DNA of 40,335 nucleotides from Oscillospiraceae bacterium (GTDB lineage Bacteria > Bacillota > Clostridia > Oscillospirales > Oscillospiraceae): contig JAFXTM010000059.1 of NCBI GenBank assembly GCA_017535865.1, positions 1-40,335 on the forward strand, in the 5' to 3' direction. The notes under the pieces were generated by a model. The model worked only from the letters and a program-made list of their open reading frames with translations. It was not told the origin of the DNA and searched no databases. Numbering within the stretch: the stretch's first letter is position 1; each line of letters starts with the position of its first letter. Shown in pieces: positions 8,168 through 16,057 of the stretch. Made by a program: the position numbers and the translations under genes.

Positions 8168-8519
8168 AATCCATGAATTTGTCGATGGCCTCATTCAGCG
8201 CCTGCAGATCGGCGCTGTCGCCGCCGCTCACGCAGTGCTCCAGGTGATCCTTCAGGATGACCCTCGCGGTGCCGCTGAGCGCGGAACGCACGGCGGCGAG
8301 CTGAACGAGCACCTCGGTGCAGTCGCGCCCTTCCTCCACCATACGCTTGACGGATTCCAGATGTCCGATGGCACGGGCCAGACGGTTGAGCACCGCTTTG
8401 GTCTGCGTGTGCGTGTGGCTGTGCGCATGGCTGTGACCGTCTTCGTGCTCATGCGAGACCGGATGGCTGTGGACGACGCCGTCCCCGTGGTCGTGTGTAT
8501 AGTATTCCTCTTCGTGCAT
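8166..8519 (-). CDS. CsoR/RcnR-family metal-sensing repressor with histidine-rich N-terminus
   Basis: A 117-residue protein. Residues 41-117 form the all-helical DUF156 (CsoR/RcnR/FrmR) fold, DNA-binding repressors that leave DNA when metal or an electrophile binds. The Cu(I)-type triad is in place: Cys67 (GRDCTEVL), His92 and Cys96 (KDHLEHCV). What is unusual is the first 40 residues, which contain twelve histidines, including GHSHAHSHTHT, a likely metal-chelating tail. The presence of both Cys sites favours copper; the tail could also bind Ni, Zn or Co. No metal transporter or chaperone gene is adjacent, so it may act in trans or on itself. ATG 8519 is preceded by AAGGAAAGCAGGGATG. Confidence 0.88.
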   Translation of the reverse strand: MHEEEYYTHDHGDGVVHSHPVSHEHEDGHSHAHSHTHTQTKAVLNRLARAIGHLESVKRMVEEGRDCTEVLVQLAAVRSALSGTARVILKDHLEHCVSGGDSADLQALNEAIDKFMD

Positions 8520-8556
8520 GGGTCATCCCTGCTTTCCTTGCTGCTCAAGTCAAGTT

Positions 8557-8598
8557 ATTTTACATGAAGCGACGTGGTTTTGCAAGCCCCCCGGGGGG
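8557..8598 (-). promoter_or_regulatory. Promoter and G-tract palindrome (candidate operator) of the CsoR-like gene
   Basis: On the minus strand TTGCAA (8580-8585), 17 bases, TAAAAT (8557-8562). Immediately upstream of the -35 box is a perfect 12-base palindrome CCCCCCGGGGGG (8587-8598). CsoR/RcnR-family operators typically contain G-tracts within inverted repeats, so autoregulation is plausible. The palindrome has no loop and no T-tract, so it is a poor terminator for the upstream THEP1-like gene. Confidence 0.5.
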
Positions 8599-8614
8599 AT
8601 AAGCGGCGCGACCC

Positions 8615-9199
8615 TCAGCCCGCATACTCCCGCAGCCAGTCCGCGAGCGCCTCGGCGGCGAGCGGATCATTCGGAGAGCGGACTTCGATCAGGCAGGTGT
8701 TCTCGTCCTCCCGCAGAAAGCGCCGCAGTTCCTCGGCATATCCCCGGCACTTCTCCCCGAGACCAAGCGCCTGACGCATGGCTTCCGCCTCCGCTTCTGT
8801 CTTGAGCGCGCCGACGATCGGCAGCTCCGAACGAAAGAGCGCATACAGCGCCGAGCGAAACTGTGGGATGATGAGCTCAAAGCCGCCGAACTCATCCAGC
8901 AGCGCGTAGGGGTACAAGACGGCCTCCTGCAGGAGCCGGACTCCGGTATCGCGAAAGACCTCGTTGTCGGTGCGCGGGGGAAAACGGCTGCAGTCCAGAA
9001 AACGCTCCGGAACAAAACCGGCTACGCCGCCGGCCGCGGCGGCGGGAGAGAGCGCAAAGCCGACAAGCTCCCCGTAGGAGCCGCGGACCGCCTCGGTCAC
9101 AAAACCTCCCGCCCGGCTGAGCGCCGTGCCGAGCGAGCGGCGCAGGAGCGTACTCTTGCCGCTGCCTGTGGGGCCGGTCAGAAAGAGATGTCTGGTCAT
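8615..9199 (-). CDS. THEP1-like nucleoside-triphosphatase
   Basis: A 194-residue P-loop protein of the NTPase_1/THEP1 family, which hydrolyses NTPs and has no settled role. The Walker A motif GPTGSGKST is at residues 9-17, close to the N-terminus as usual, and a Walker B-like LLDEFGGFEL follows near residue 105. I chose ATG 9199 because AGAGGA lies 7 bases upstream on the minus strand and the family starts just before the P-loop. ATG 9220 would add seven residues but sits only a few bases after the expected transcription start. Transcribed as a single gene; it ends about 95 bases before the CsoR-like gene. Confidence 0.8.
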   Translation of the reverse strand: MTRHLFLTGPTGSGKSTLLRRSLGTALSRAGGFVTEAVRGSYGELVGFALSPAAAAGGVAGFVPERFLDCSRFPPRTDNEVFRDTGVRLLQEAVLYPYALLDEFGGFELIIPQFRSALYALFRSELPIVGALKTEAEAEAMRQALGLGEKCRGYAEELRRFLREDENTCLIEVRSPNDPLAAEALADWLREYAG

Positions 9200-9235
9200 G
9201 GAGAGATCCTCTTGCTGCATGAAATGATTAAGGAA

Positions 9236-9264
9236 AGTATAGTCGGAACGATGCGGACTGTCAA
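9236..9264 (-). promoter_or_regulatory. Promoter of the THEP1-like gene
   Basis: Minus strand TTGACA (9259-9264), 17-base spacer, TATACT (9236-9241): a near-consensus sigma-A promoter. Confidence 0.75.
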
Positions 9265-9353
9265 CTTCCGCAAAATGTGTACTGCTTATCTACTTCTGAT
9301 GGCCGACCCATATCTTGGGCCGGCCGTATTCTCCAGATACGAGATATTCTGGC

Positions 9354-9382
9354 TTGAAAATGTCTGAATAAGATATTATAAT
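9354..9382 (+). promoter_or_regulatory. Promoter of the Y-family polymerase operon with repeated AGATA elements
   Basis: TTGAAA (9354-9359), 17 bases, TATAAT (9377-9382). Four copies of AGATA surround it (9335, 9342, 9371, 9389), and ATGTCT/AGACAT (9360-9365 and 9383-9388) flank the -10 box. A hairpin-forming inverted repeat lies upstream (9301-9310 with 9316-9325). I found no match to the usual Firmicute LexA box (CGAAC-N4-GTTCG), although genes of this type are often SOS-controlled. Confidence 0.75.
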
Positions 9383-9420
9383 AGACATAGATATCCGGAC
9401 AGGAGAAAGGCGGGGAGAGT

Positions 9421-10923
9421 ATGGAGACAAAGCGCTGCTATATCTGCATCGATCTGAAGTCCTATTACGCCTCGGTGGAGTGTGTGGAACGCGGGCTGGA
9501 TCCGCTGACGACCAACCTGGTGGTGGCTGACCCGAGCCGGACGAGCAAAACGATATGCCTCGCGGTGACGCCGTCCCTGAAGGCCTACGGGATCTCCGGA
9601 CGCGCAAGGCTTTTTGAGGTGGAAGAGCGGGTGAGGGAGATCAACGCCCGGCGGCTCCGGGAGGCGCCGGGACGTTGCTTTATCAGCAGCTCCTGGCAGG
9701 ATCCGGTGCTGCGGCGGGATCCGAGCCTGGCGCTCGACTATATCGTCGCAGCCCCGCGGATGGCGCTCTATATGGCCCGCAGCACCTATATTTACAGCAT
9801 CTATATGAAGTACATCGCGCCGGAGGATATCTATGTTTATTCGGTGGATGAGGTGTTCCTGGACGTTACGGCCTATCTCACGCCCGGGGGCCCGACGGCG
9901 CGGGAGCTGGCCGTGCGGCTGATCCGGGAAGTGCTGGAGAGCACGGGGATCACGGCGACGGCGGGCATCGGAAGCAACCTGTACCTGTGCAAGGTGGCGA
10001 TGGATATCGTGGCCAAGCGCGTCCCGGCCGATGAGAACGGCGTGCGGATCGCAGAACTGGACGAGTTCAGTTACCGCAAGCAGCTGTGGGCCCACCGCCC
10101 GCTGACGGATTTCTGGCGTGTCGGGCCTGGTTATCGGGAGAAGCTGGAGGCGAACGGCCTGTACACGATGGGCGATATCGCGTGCTGTTCGGTGGGCGGA
10201 CCGGGGGAGTATTACAACGAGGCGCTGCTGTACCGGCTCTTCGGTGTGAACGCGCAGTTCCTGATCGACCACGCCTGGGGCTGGGAGCCTTGTACGCTGG
10301 CGGAGATCCATGCGTATCAGCCCGAGAGCAGCAGCCTCGGCTCCGGGCAGGTGCTGCAGCGGCCCTACGCCTTTGGCGAGGCGCGTGTCGTGCTCCGGGA
10401 GATGGCCGAGGCTCTGGCACAGGATCTTCTTGCCAAGGGGCTGGACACGGACCAGATCGTGGTGACGATCGGCTATGACGCGGAAAATCTGAAGGACGCG
10501 GGACGGCGCGCGCTTTATATGGGCAAGATGGTCCGGGACCACTACGGTCGGGCGCTCCCAAAACACGCCCACGGCTCCCGGAACCTGGACGAACGCAGCG
10601 CCCTGCCGAAGGAGCTGAGCGCCGCGGCGCTGGCCGTGTTTGACGGGACCGTAGACCCGGGACTCCTGATCCGGCGCGTCAACATCACGGCCAACCACAC
10701 GCAGCCCGTCGGCGGCAGTACAGGCGGCGGCTGGGAGCAGATGGGGCTTTTCCCCGGGCCCTGCAACGACGGACAGCGGGAGGACCGGGAGCGGGAAAGG
10801 CAGCGAGCGGTGCTCTCCATCAAAGAGAAGTATGGGAAGAACGCCATCCTCTCGGGGACCAGCTTCCGGGAAGGGGCGACGGCGCGGGAGCGCAACCGGC
10901 AGATCGGGGGGCATCGGGCATGA
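9421..10923 (+). CDS. Y-family DNA polymerase (UmuC/UvrX-like)
   Basis: A 500-residue error-prone DNA polymerase of the Y family used to copy past damaged bases. The first catalytic aspartate is Asp11 in CIDLKSYYASVEC, and the second acidic pair is Asp143-Glu144 in YSVDEVFLDVT. The helix-hairpin-helix thumb segment FWRVGPGYREKLEANGL (from about residue 232) and a little-finger domain follow. The long insertion around residues 85-130 is typical of the UmuC/UvrX branch rather than DinB. Start ATG 9421 has a GGGGAGAG SD. The downstream gene overlaps by four bases and encodes a YolD-like protein, the usual companion of this polymerase in Firmicutes. Confidence 0.9.
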   Translation: METKRCYICIDLKSYYASVECVERGLDPLTTNLVVADPSRTSKTICLAVTPSLKAYGISGRARLFEVEERVREINARRLREAPGRCFISSSWQDPVLRRDPSLALDYIVAAPRMALYMARSTYIYSIYMKYIAPEDIYVYSVDEVFLDVTAYLTPGGPTARELAVRLIREVLESTGITATAGIGSNLYLCKVAMDIVAKRVPADENGVRIAELDEFSYRKQLWAHRPLTDFWRVGPGYREKLEANGLYTMGDIACCSVGGPGEYYNEALLYRLFGVNAQFLIDHAWGWEPCTLAEIHAYQPESSSLGSGQVLQRPYAFGEARVVLREMAEALAQDLLAKGLDTDQIVVTIGYDAENLKDAGRRALYMGKMVRDHYGRALPKHAHGSRNLDERSALPKELSAAALAVFDGTVDPGLLIRRVNITANHTQPVGGSTGGGWEQMGLFPGPCNDGQREDRERERQRAVLSIKEKYGKNAILSGTSFREGATARERNRQIGGHRA

Positions 10924-11345
10924 AAGACTGGGATCCGCGTTACGACGAGCTGCTCTACCGTCCGCGCCCGCTCTCTGCGGAGCATCCCGCCGTGCCGCTC
11001 CGGGAACGGGCGGCGCAGTTTGCCGCCTTTCAGGCGCTGAACGGATTCGAGGAGGAAATCGAGGAGGAGGCGCGCTGGACCGAGGAGGCGTTTGAGCTGG
11101 ACGAAAGCCGCAAGGAGATTTTGGACGCCCGCCTGCGCTGTCTGGTCGGAAGCCGGCGTCATGCCGTCTTCCTCTGGTTCCGGCCGGACGGGAAAAAGGC
11201 GGGCGGCGGCTTTGTCCGCAGCTGCGGTGCCGTGAAAAAAGTAGATCTGCTCGCGCGCGTTCTTTGCCTCGAAAACGGGGAAAAGATCCCGCTGGAGCAG
11301 CTGTACGACGTGATCGGGGAGGACGCCCCGGAGACAGACGCTTGA
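10920..11345 (+). CDS. YolD-like protein, partner of the Y-family polymerase
   Basis: A 141-residue acidic protein of the YolD-like family. These small proteins are encoded next to UmuC-type polymerases in Firmicutes and are thought to help them, in a role analogous to UmuD, although this is not well proved. Typical signs are the N-terminal segment RAAQFAAFQALNGFEEEIEEE (about residues 32-52) and a C-terminal beta region (KKVDLLARVLCLENGEKIPLE) that resembles a small binding domain. ATG overlaps the polymerase stop codon (ATGA), so translation is probably coupled. Confidence 0.8.
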   Translation: MKDWDPRYDELLYRPRPLSAEHPAVPLRERAAQFAAFQALNGFEEEIEEEARWTEEAFELDESRKEILDARLRCLVGSRRHAVFLWFRPDGKKAGGGFVRSCGAVKKVDLLARVLCLENGEKIPLEQLYDVIGEDAPETDA

Positions 11346-11380
11346 TCCCGCTCCAACCGGAGCGGGATCCGTTCTTTCTT
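11344..11380 (+). terminator. Terminator after the YolD-like gene
   Basis: GATCCCGCTCC (11344-11354) and GGAGCGGGATC (11359-11369) form a perfect stem with an AACC loop, followed by a T-rich CGTTCTTTCTT tract. Confidence 0.85.
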
Positions 11381-11415
11381 AAGAGAAATTAATGCGTGCG
11401 GAACGTGGAAAGCGG

Positions 11416-11444
11416 TTGCCTTTTCCAAAGAGATGATTTATAAT
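11416..11444 (+). promoter_or_regulatory. Promoter of the cdaA operon
   Basis: TTGCCT (11416-11421), 17 bases, TATAAT (11439-11444). A leader of about 100 bases follows before cdaA; it is G/C-rich and I recognise no riboswitch in it. This is the only clear promoter I can place before the gene run that ends at 25487. Confidence 0.75.
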
Positions 11445-11550
11445 AAAGTGATTAAACAGGCCCAGCGCACGGCAGAGCGAAGCATGCGGCGCGGGGCATA
11501 ACGATAGAGGCCCGGGGACAGGCTGCCGGGAACGGAATGGGGAAACGCCT

Positions 11551-12429
11551 ATGCAAGCGATCGCAAGCGTCTTCAACAATGCGCTGAATATCCTCTCCAC
11601 GATGCGGATCGCCGACGTGATTGATATCCTGATCGTCGCGTATCTGATCTACGAGGGGATTTGGCTGGTGCGCCGCACCAACTTCTACAATCTGACAAAG
11701 GGCCTGGGGCTTCTGCTGCTGGTCTGGGCGCTGGCGGAAGTCTTCCGGCTGAACATGATCAGTTCCCTGCTTCGCAAAGCGGTGGAGCTGGGCTTGATCG
11801 TGATCGTGATCCTGTTTCAGCCGGAGCTGCGCCGTCTGCTGGAGCGTATGGGCAGCAGCCTGACGACGAACCGCTCGGCGGGCAGCCCGACGATGGAGAC
11901 AGCGATCACGCAGACGGTCCTGGCCTGCAAGGAGATGTCCGAGTCGCGCACCGGCGCGCTGATCATTTTCGAGCGCAACGTCCGGCTCAATACGGTCATG
12001 GGAACGGGGACCATCGTGAATGCGGACGTCTCGGCGGAGCTGCTCAAAAACATGTTCTTCAACAAGGCGCCGCTGCACGACGGCGCGGTGATCATCCGCG
12101 ACGGACGGCTGGCGGCGGCCGGCTGTGTGCTGCCGCTGACGCAGAGCACCAATCTGAGCAAGGAATTGGGCATGCGCCACCGCGCGGGCATCGGCCTGAG
12201 CGAGCAGTCGGACGCGGTGGTCGTGATCGTCTCGGAGGAGACGGGCGCGATCTCCATGGCGGTGGACGGTATGCTGAAGCGGCATCTCTCCGCCCCGACA
12301 CTGGATAAGCTCCTGCACAGCGAGCTTGTCGTGGAGGATGAGAAAAAGAAACGCGGCAGCGCGTTTCTGTCGATGTTCGCCGGGCTTTTCAAGAGGGAAA
12401 AAGATGAAAACAGTAAGAGCAATTCGTAA
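11551..12429 (+). CDS. cdaA: Diadenylate cyclase CdaA
   Basis: A 292-residue membrane enzyme that makes cyclic di-AMP from two ATP. Three N-terminal membrane segments (roughly residues 22-40, 51-67 and 72-90) precede the DisA_N catalytic domain. The signature motifs are present: DGA at residues 177-179 (LHDGAVIIRDG) and RHR at 209-211 (GMRHRAGIGLSE). Cyclic di-AMP controls potassium and osmotic balance and cell-wall homeostasis in Firmicutes. The next gene, cdaR, overlaps its 3' end by 26 bases and encodes its regulator. glmM, which usually completes the trio, is not in this window. Confidence 0.95.
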   Translation: MQAIASVFNNALNILSTMRIADVIDILIVAYLIYEGIWLVRRTNFYNLTKGLGLLLLVWALAEVFRLNMISSLLRKAVELGLIVIVILFQPELRRLLERMGSSLTTNRSAGSPTMETAITQTVLACKEMSESRTGALIIFERNVRLNTVMGTGTIVNADVSAELLKNMFFNKAPLHDGAVIIRDGRLAAAGCVLPLTQSTNLSKELGMRHRAGIGLSEQSDAVVVIVSEETGAISMAVDGMLKRHLSAPTLDKLLHSELVVEDEKKKRGSAFLSMFAGLFKREKDENSKSNS

Positions 12430-13657
12430 CAGCCGCATTTTCTGGCTGGTGATCTCGCTGGTGGCTTCGCTTTCCATCTGGATTTACGTGACCAGCGAGG
12501 AGACGGATAATTTCAAGACGACTTTCCGAAACGTCCGGATCGAGGTCGTAGGCGAGGAAGCGCTTCGCAGTTCACGAAACCTGATCATCACCGACCTGAA
12601 TACGAGCAGCGTGACGGTGGAGGTCACCGGCCCCCGGCGCGTCGTCGCGCCGATGGACGCGGACGATCTGGTGGCGCAGCTGGATGTGAGCAAGCTAACG
12701 CGTGCGGCCTATACCACGCTGAAATACGATATCGTTTTCGATCCTGGCGTGGACGAGCGGAATATCACGGTGGAAAAAAAGACCCCGGAGTATGTGAACT
12801 TCACCGTCTCTCAGCTTATCTCGACGCCGATCCAGGTGCGGGGCGGCTTTGAGGGACGTTCTGCGGACGGCTACACGGCGGAGACGCCGGTGTTCGAGCC
12901 CTCCACGATCACCGTGACCGGCCCGGAGGCCTATCTCAAGGACGTGGCCTACGCCTATGTGAGCTTTGGGCAGGACGTGGTCGTCGACTCCACTTATTCC
13001 GTCGAGGCAGCCTATACGCTGATGGACAAGAACGGCGAGCAGCTCTCCACCGAGTACCTCAGCTGCGACCCGGACGTGATCCAGGCGACGCTTCCGATCC
13101 TGCAGGTGAAGAACGTGGGCCTGGGCGTGGATCTGATCGAGGGCGCAGGCGCGACGAAGGCCAACACCAAGATCACGATCGAGCCGAGCACCGTCACGCT
13201 CGCGGGCGATTCGTCCATTCTGGGCGGCGTCAACCGCATCACACTCGGCACCATCGATCTGACCGACTTTGCCTCCACCTTTACGGAGACCTATCCCATC
13301 ACGATCGACAACGAGCTGCGCAACGTCACGGGGATCACCGAGGCCAAGGTGACCGTCGAGATCGTCGGGCTTTCGACCAAATCTTTCCGTGTGTCCAATC
13401 TGAGCTATATCGGCGCGGCGGAGGGCACGAACGTGGAGCTCCTGACAGAGAGCATCGAGGTCGTGATCCGCGGCACGGATGAACAGCTGGAGAAGATCAA
13501 GGCAGAGAACATCCGGGCTGTGGCGGATCTGGCCGAGATCCGCGACTCGACCGGCTCGTATATGCCGAACGCGAGGATCTACGTCGACGGCGTGACCGAT
13601 GTCGGCGCGGTCGGCGACTATGCGATCTCGGTGGAGATCAGAAAGGCGAACGCATGA
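12404..13657 (+). CDS. cdaR: CdaR-like YbbR-domain protein
   Basis: A 417-residue protein with one N-terminal membrane segment (about residues 11-29, IFWLVISLVASLSIWIYV) and a large extracellular part made of about four YbbR repeats, recognisable by recurring patterns such as VTVEVTGPRRVV, ITVTGPEAYLKDV, VTLAGDSSILGGV and IEVVIRGTDEQLEKI. In Bacillus, Listeria and Staphylococcus CdaR binds CdaA and modulates its activity. I chose ATG 12404, preceded by AAGAGGGAAAAAG and followed by a short basic cytoplasmic stretch, over an upstream in-frame ATG at 12326 that lies deep inside cdaA. Confidence 0.9.
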   Translation: MKTVRAIRNSRIFWLVISLVASLSIWIYVTSEETDNFKTTFRNVRIEVVGEEALRSSRNLIITDLNTSSVTVEVTGPRRVVAPMDADDLVAQLDVSKLTRAAYTTLKYDIVFDPGVDERNITVEKKTPEYVNFTVSQLISTPIQVRGGFEGRSADGYTAETPVFEPSTITVTGPEAYLKDVAYAYVSFGQDVVVDSTYSVEAAYTLMDKNGEQLSTEYLSCDPDVIQATLPILQVKNVGLGVDLIEGAGATKANTKITIEPSTVTLAGDSSILGGVNRITLGTIDLTDFASTFTETYPITIDNELRNVTGITEAKVTVEIVGLSTKSFRVSNLSYIGAAEGTNVELLTESIEVVIRGTDEQLEKIKAENIRAVADLAEIRDSTGSYMPNARIYVDGVTDVGAVGDYAISVEIRKANA

Positions 13658-14067
13658 CACAGGACGCTGTTGTGACGAGGCTTTTGCCCGACGGCATGGC
13701 GGAGGTCGCCGTGGCGCGGACGACCGCCTGTGGCGGGAACTGTCCGAGCTGCGAGAGCTGCATCTTCCAGAGCGAGATCAAGACCCTGGCGCGAAACCGC
13801 ATTGAGGCCCGTCCCGGCCAGCGCGTCGTCATCGCCACGCAGTCGAAGGCGATCTTCGGCGCGGCGGCGCTGGTGTATCTCATGCCCGTTGTGCTGATGA
13901 TCCTGAGTTATGCTCTCGCTTCGCTCTGTGGCGCGGGCGAGGGGCTTCGCGTTCTGGTGAGCTTTCTTGCCCTGCTCGCGAGCGCCGGGATCCTGGTGCT
14001 GAGCCAGCGGTCCAGAAAGAAAAAAGAGATCCGATTTGAGATCGTTCGATTGGCGGAGGACGTATGA
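13654..14067 (+). CDS. RseC/SoxR-reducing-system family membrane protein
   Basis: A 137-residue protein of the RseC/RsxC-associated (SoxR-reducing system, RseC_MucC) family. A short cytoplasmic N-terminal domain carries a cysteine cluster C-x3-C-x2-C-x2-C (CGGNCPSCESC, about residues 26-36), which may bind a metal or Fe-S cluster. Two membrane helices follow (about 66-90 and 95-115), ending in a basic tail (RSRKKKEIRFE). Homologues lie in the Rnf electron-transport operon in many Clostridia, but no rnf genes are present here. It overlaps the cdaR stop and the yicC start by four bases each, so it is firmly part of this operon. Its role is unknown. Confidence 0.8.
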   Translation: MTQDAVVTRLLPDGMAEVAVARTTACGGNCPSCESCIFQSEIKTLARNRIEARPGQRVVIATQSKAIFGAAALVYLMPVVLMILSYALASLCGAGEGLRVLVSFLALLASAGILVLSQRSRKKKEIRFEIVRLAEDV

Positions 14068-14942
14068 TTAAGAGTATGACGGGCTACGGCAGTGCCAAGG
14101 GCACGGTCGAAGGGCTGGAGATCCGGGTGGAACTGAAGAGCGTGAACAACCGCTATCTGGACGTTTCCGTCCGGCTGCCGCGCAGCTATCTGTTTGCGGA
14201 GGAGATGGTCAAATCACTCGTACAGAAGCACATCAGCCGCGGCAAGGTGGACGTCTTCGTGAACGTCGATTCCTCCGACGCCGGGGATATGAGTGTGAAA
14301 ATCAACGAGGGCCTGCTCAAGGGCTATGTGGAAGCGATCCGCCATATCGCCGCGGAGTATGGGCTGGAGGACGATCTGACGGCGCAGAGCGTGAGCCGTT
14401 TCCCCGACGTGCTTACGGTGGAGAAGGTCGATCTGGACGCCGAAGCGATCTCGGCCGGTATGGAACAGATCGTGGAAGAGGCGCTGCGCGACTTTGACGC
14501 CATGCGCGCCCGTGAGGGTGAAAAGCTCCGGGATGACGTGCTCTCTCGGCTGGAGACGATCCGGGACCTGGTGGCACAGGTCGAGGCAAAGGCGCCGGAG
14601 ACGATTGCCGCCTACCGCCGGCGGCTTGAACAGAAGATGTTCGAAGTCCTCACGTCGTCCGGGATCGATGAAAACCGCATCCTCGCCGAGGTTGCGGTCT
14701 TTGCCGATCACATCGCGGTGGACGAGGAGACTGTGCGGCTGAAAAGCCACATGTCCCAGCTCACCGGCATGATCAACGGCAATTCGCCCACGGGACGCAA
14801 AATCGACTTTTTGATCCAGGAATTCAACCGCGAGGCCAACACCATCGGCTCCAAGTGCCAGAATTCCGAGATCGCACATGTGGTGGTGGATCTGAAATCG
14901 GAGATCGAAAAGATCCGCGAGCAGATCCAGAACATCGAATAG
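14064..14942 (+). CDS. YicC-family endoribonuclease
   Basis: A 292-residue protein of the YicC/YloC family, endoribonucleases involved in RNA turnover. The family's N-terminal signature MIKSMTGYGSAKG is present, as is LKSVNNRYLDVSVRLP. The conserved C-terminal DUF1732 block is visible as GRKIDFLIQEFNREANTIGSK (near residue 251) and ends in a helical EIEKIREQIQNIE tail. Length matches the family. It is followed by remA and gmk in the same order as in Bacillus (yloC-remA-gmk). Confidence 0.93.
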   Translation: MIKSMTGYGSAKGTVEGLEIRVELKSVNNRYLDVSVRLPRSYLFAEEMVKSLVQKHISRGKVDVFVNVDSSDAGDMSVKINEGLLKGYVEAIRHIAAEYGLEDDLTAQSVSRFPDVLTVEKVDLDAEAISAGMEQIVEEALRDFDAMRAREGEKLRDDVLSRLETIRDLVAQVEAKAPETIAAYRRRLEQKMFEVLTSSGIDENRILAEVAVFADHIAVDEETVRLKSHMSQLTGMINGNSPTGRKIDFLIQEFNREANTIGSKCQNSEIAHVVVDLKSEIEKIREQIQNIE

Positions 14943-14951
14943 GAGCGCCGG

Positions 14952-15218
14952 ATGAAGCTGCTTGCAATCGGTTTTGGGAACCTGGTCTCGGCGGAGCGGA
15001 TCATCTCGATCGTGAGTCCGGAATCCGCTCCCATCAAGCGCATGATCCAGGATGTGCGGGAGCGCGGCGCGCTCATCGACGCCTCGTTCGGGCGCAGTAC
15101 GCGCGCGGTCCTGATCATGGACAGCGGGAATGTGATCCTTTCGGCGCTGACGCCCGAAGTGCTCGGCGCGCGCCTGGATGAAAACTTCAGAGAGGAATCG
15201 GGTAAGGAAGATGAGTGA
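14952..15218 (+). CDS. remA: RemA/DUF370 family DNA-binding regulator
   Basis: An 88-residue protein of the RemA (extracellular matrix regulator, DUF370) family. In Bacillus subtilis RemA binds DNA as a ring-like oligomer and activates matrix and osmoprotection genes. Typical patterns are [20 protein letters not shown], then [18 protein letters not shown] and [17 protein letters not shown]. The SD AGGAG overlaps the yicC stop codon. The last eight bases overlap gmk. Whether this protein controls matrix genes here is inference; family membership is secure. Confidence 0.92.
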   Translation: MKLLAIGFGNLVSAERIISIVSPESAPIKRMIQDVRERGALIDASFGRSTRAVLIMDSGNVILSALTPEVLGARLDENFREESGKEDE

Positions 15219-15810
15219 AAAAGGGAAGCTGATCGTGATCTCCGGCCCTTCCGGCGCGGGTAAAAGCACCGTTGTCGCCGAGGCGATCAAAGGCAGACAG
15301 GACGTGTGCTTCTCGACCTCCGTCACCACGCGCAGCCCGCGGCCCGGCGAGGTGGACGGTCGGGAATACTTTTTCATCGACCGGGAACGCTTTGATGAGA
15401 TGGTGGAGAAGGACGAGCTGCTTGAGCACGCCGTATACGTTTCCAACTGCTACGGCACGCCGCGCGCCTTCGTAGAGGAGAAACTCGCCGAGGGCTTGAA
15501 CGTCCTTCTTGACATCGAGGTGCAGGGTGCCCGGCAGGTGCGGGAGAAGGTTCCGGATTCGGTAAAGATATTCGTCGTTCCGCCCACGCTGGAGGAGCTG
15601 CGCCGCCGGTTGGTGAACCGCGGGACGGAGAGCGCCGAGGCCATCGAGAACCGTCTTGCCCGCGCCAGGCAGGAATACGGAGAGGCCACCTTTTACGACT
15701 ATATCATCGTAAACGACGATCTGGCCGTCGCCGCGCAGGAGCTCACCGCGATCATCACGGCGGAGCACTGCCGCGCGGCCGACCGCATGGAATACCTGGA
15801 AAACATCTGA
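15211..15810 (+). CDS. gmk: Guanylate kinase
   Basis: A 199-residue enzyme converting GMP plus ATP to GDP plus ADP, essential for guanine nucleotide supply. The P-loop GPSGAGKST lies at residues 12-20. The GMP-binding region includes [17 protein letters not shown], and the lid carries [16 protein letters not shown] 15211 places the P-loop at the standard distance; a slightly longer frame from 15178 lies inside remA and lacks its own SD. It is followed by rpoZ as in most Firmicutes. Confidence 0.96.
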   Translation: MSEKGKLIVISGPSGAGKSTVVAEAIKGRQDVCFSTSVTTRSPRPGEVDGREYFFIDRERFDEMVEKDELLEHAVYVSNCYGTPRAFVEEKLAEGLNVLLDIEVQGARQVREKVPDSVKIFVVPPTLEELRRRLVNRGTESAEAIENRLARARQEYGEATFYDYIIVNDDLAVAAQELTAIITAEHCRAADRMEYLENI

Positions 15811-15823
15811 GACTGAAAAAATT

Positions 15824-15838
15824 TGCCGCTTCGCGGCA
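15824..15838 (+). other. Small hairpin in the gmk-rpoZ gap
   Basis: TGCCGC (15824-15829) pairs with GCGGCA (15833-15838) around a TTC loop, preceded by an A-tract and not followed by T residues. It is not a terminator for the plus strand; it may be a processing or stability element. Confidence 0.4.
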
Positions 15839-15856
15839 GAATGGAGAATAACAACT

Positions 15857-16048
15857 ATGATGCTCTATCCCCCCGTTGCAGAACTGGTCGACAAGATCGG
15901 CAGCCGCTATCAGCTCGTGAACATGGTGGCCCGGCGTGCCCGTCAGATCTCGGAAGAAGCTGAGGAAAAACAGATCCCGCTGGAGCGCAAGCCCGTCTCC
16001 TCCGCGATCGATGAGGTGTATACCGGAAAGCTCAGCATCAAAAAATAA
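15857..16048 (+). CDS. rpoZ: RNA polymerase omega subunit
   Basis: A 63-residue protein matching the omega subunit, which helps assemble the beta-prime subunit of RNA polymerase. It has the expected start (YPPVAELVDKIGSRYQLVNMVARRARQI) in which the helix around residues 9-35 carries the conserved ARRAR pattern, and a KPVSSAIDEV segment. Two successive ATG codons (15857 and 15860) are both possible starts; AATGGAGAAT upstream serves as SD. Placement between gmk and priA agrees with the Firmicute order, except that coaBC, usual after rpoZ, is missing. Confidence 0.9.
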   Translation: MMLYPPVAELVDKIGSRYQLVNMVARRARQISEEAEEKQIPLERKPVSSAIDEVYTGKLSIKK

Positions 16049-16057
16049 AGAAAGGCG

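Noticed and set aside
8586-8599. CCCCCCGGGGGG palindrome as terminator of the THEP1-like gene
   Set aside because: It has no loop without breaking pairs and no T-tract; an operator role fits better.
9376-10914. A 512-codon minus-strand frame opposite the Y-family polymerase
   Set aside because: Antisense shadow caused by GC-rich third positions; the polymerase frame has clear motifs, promoter and SD.
11450-11550. cdaA leader considered as a c-di-AMP riboswitch
   Set aside because: No conserved ydaO-type elements or terminator/antiterminator pair could be recognised.
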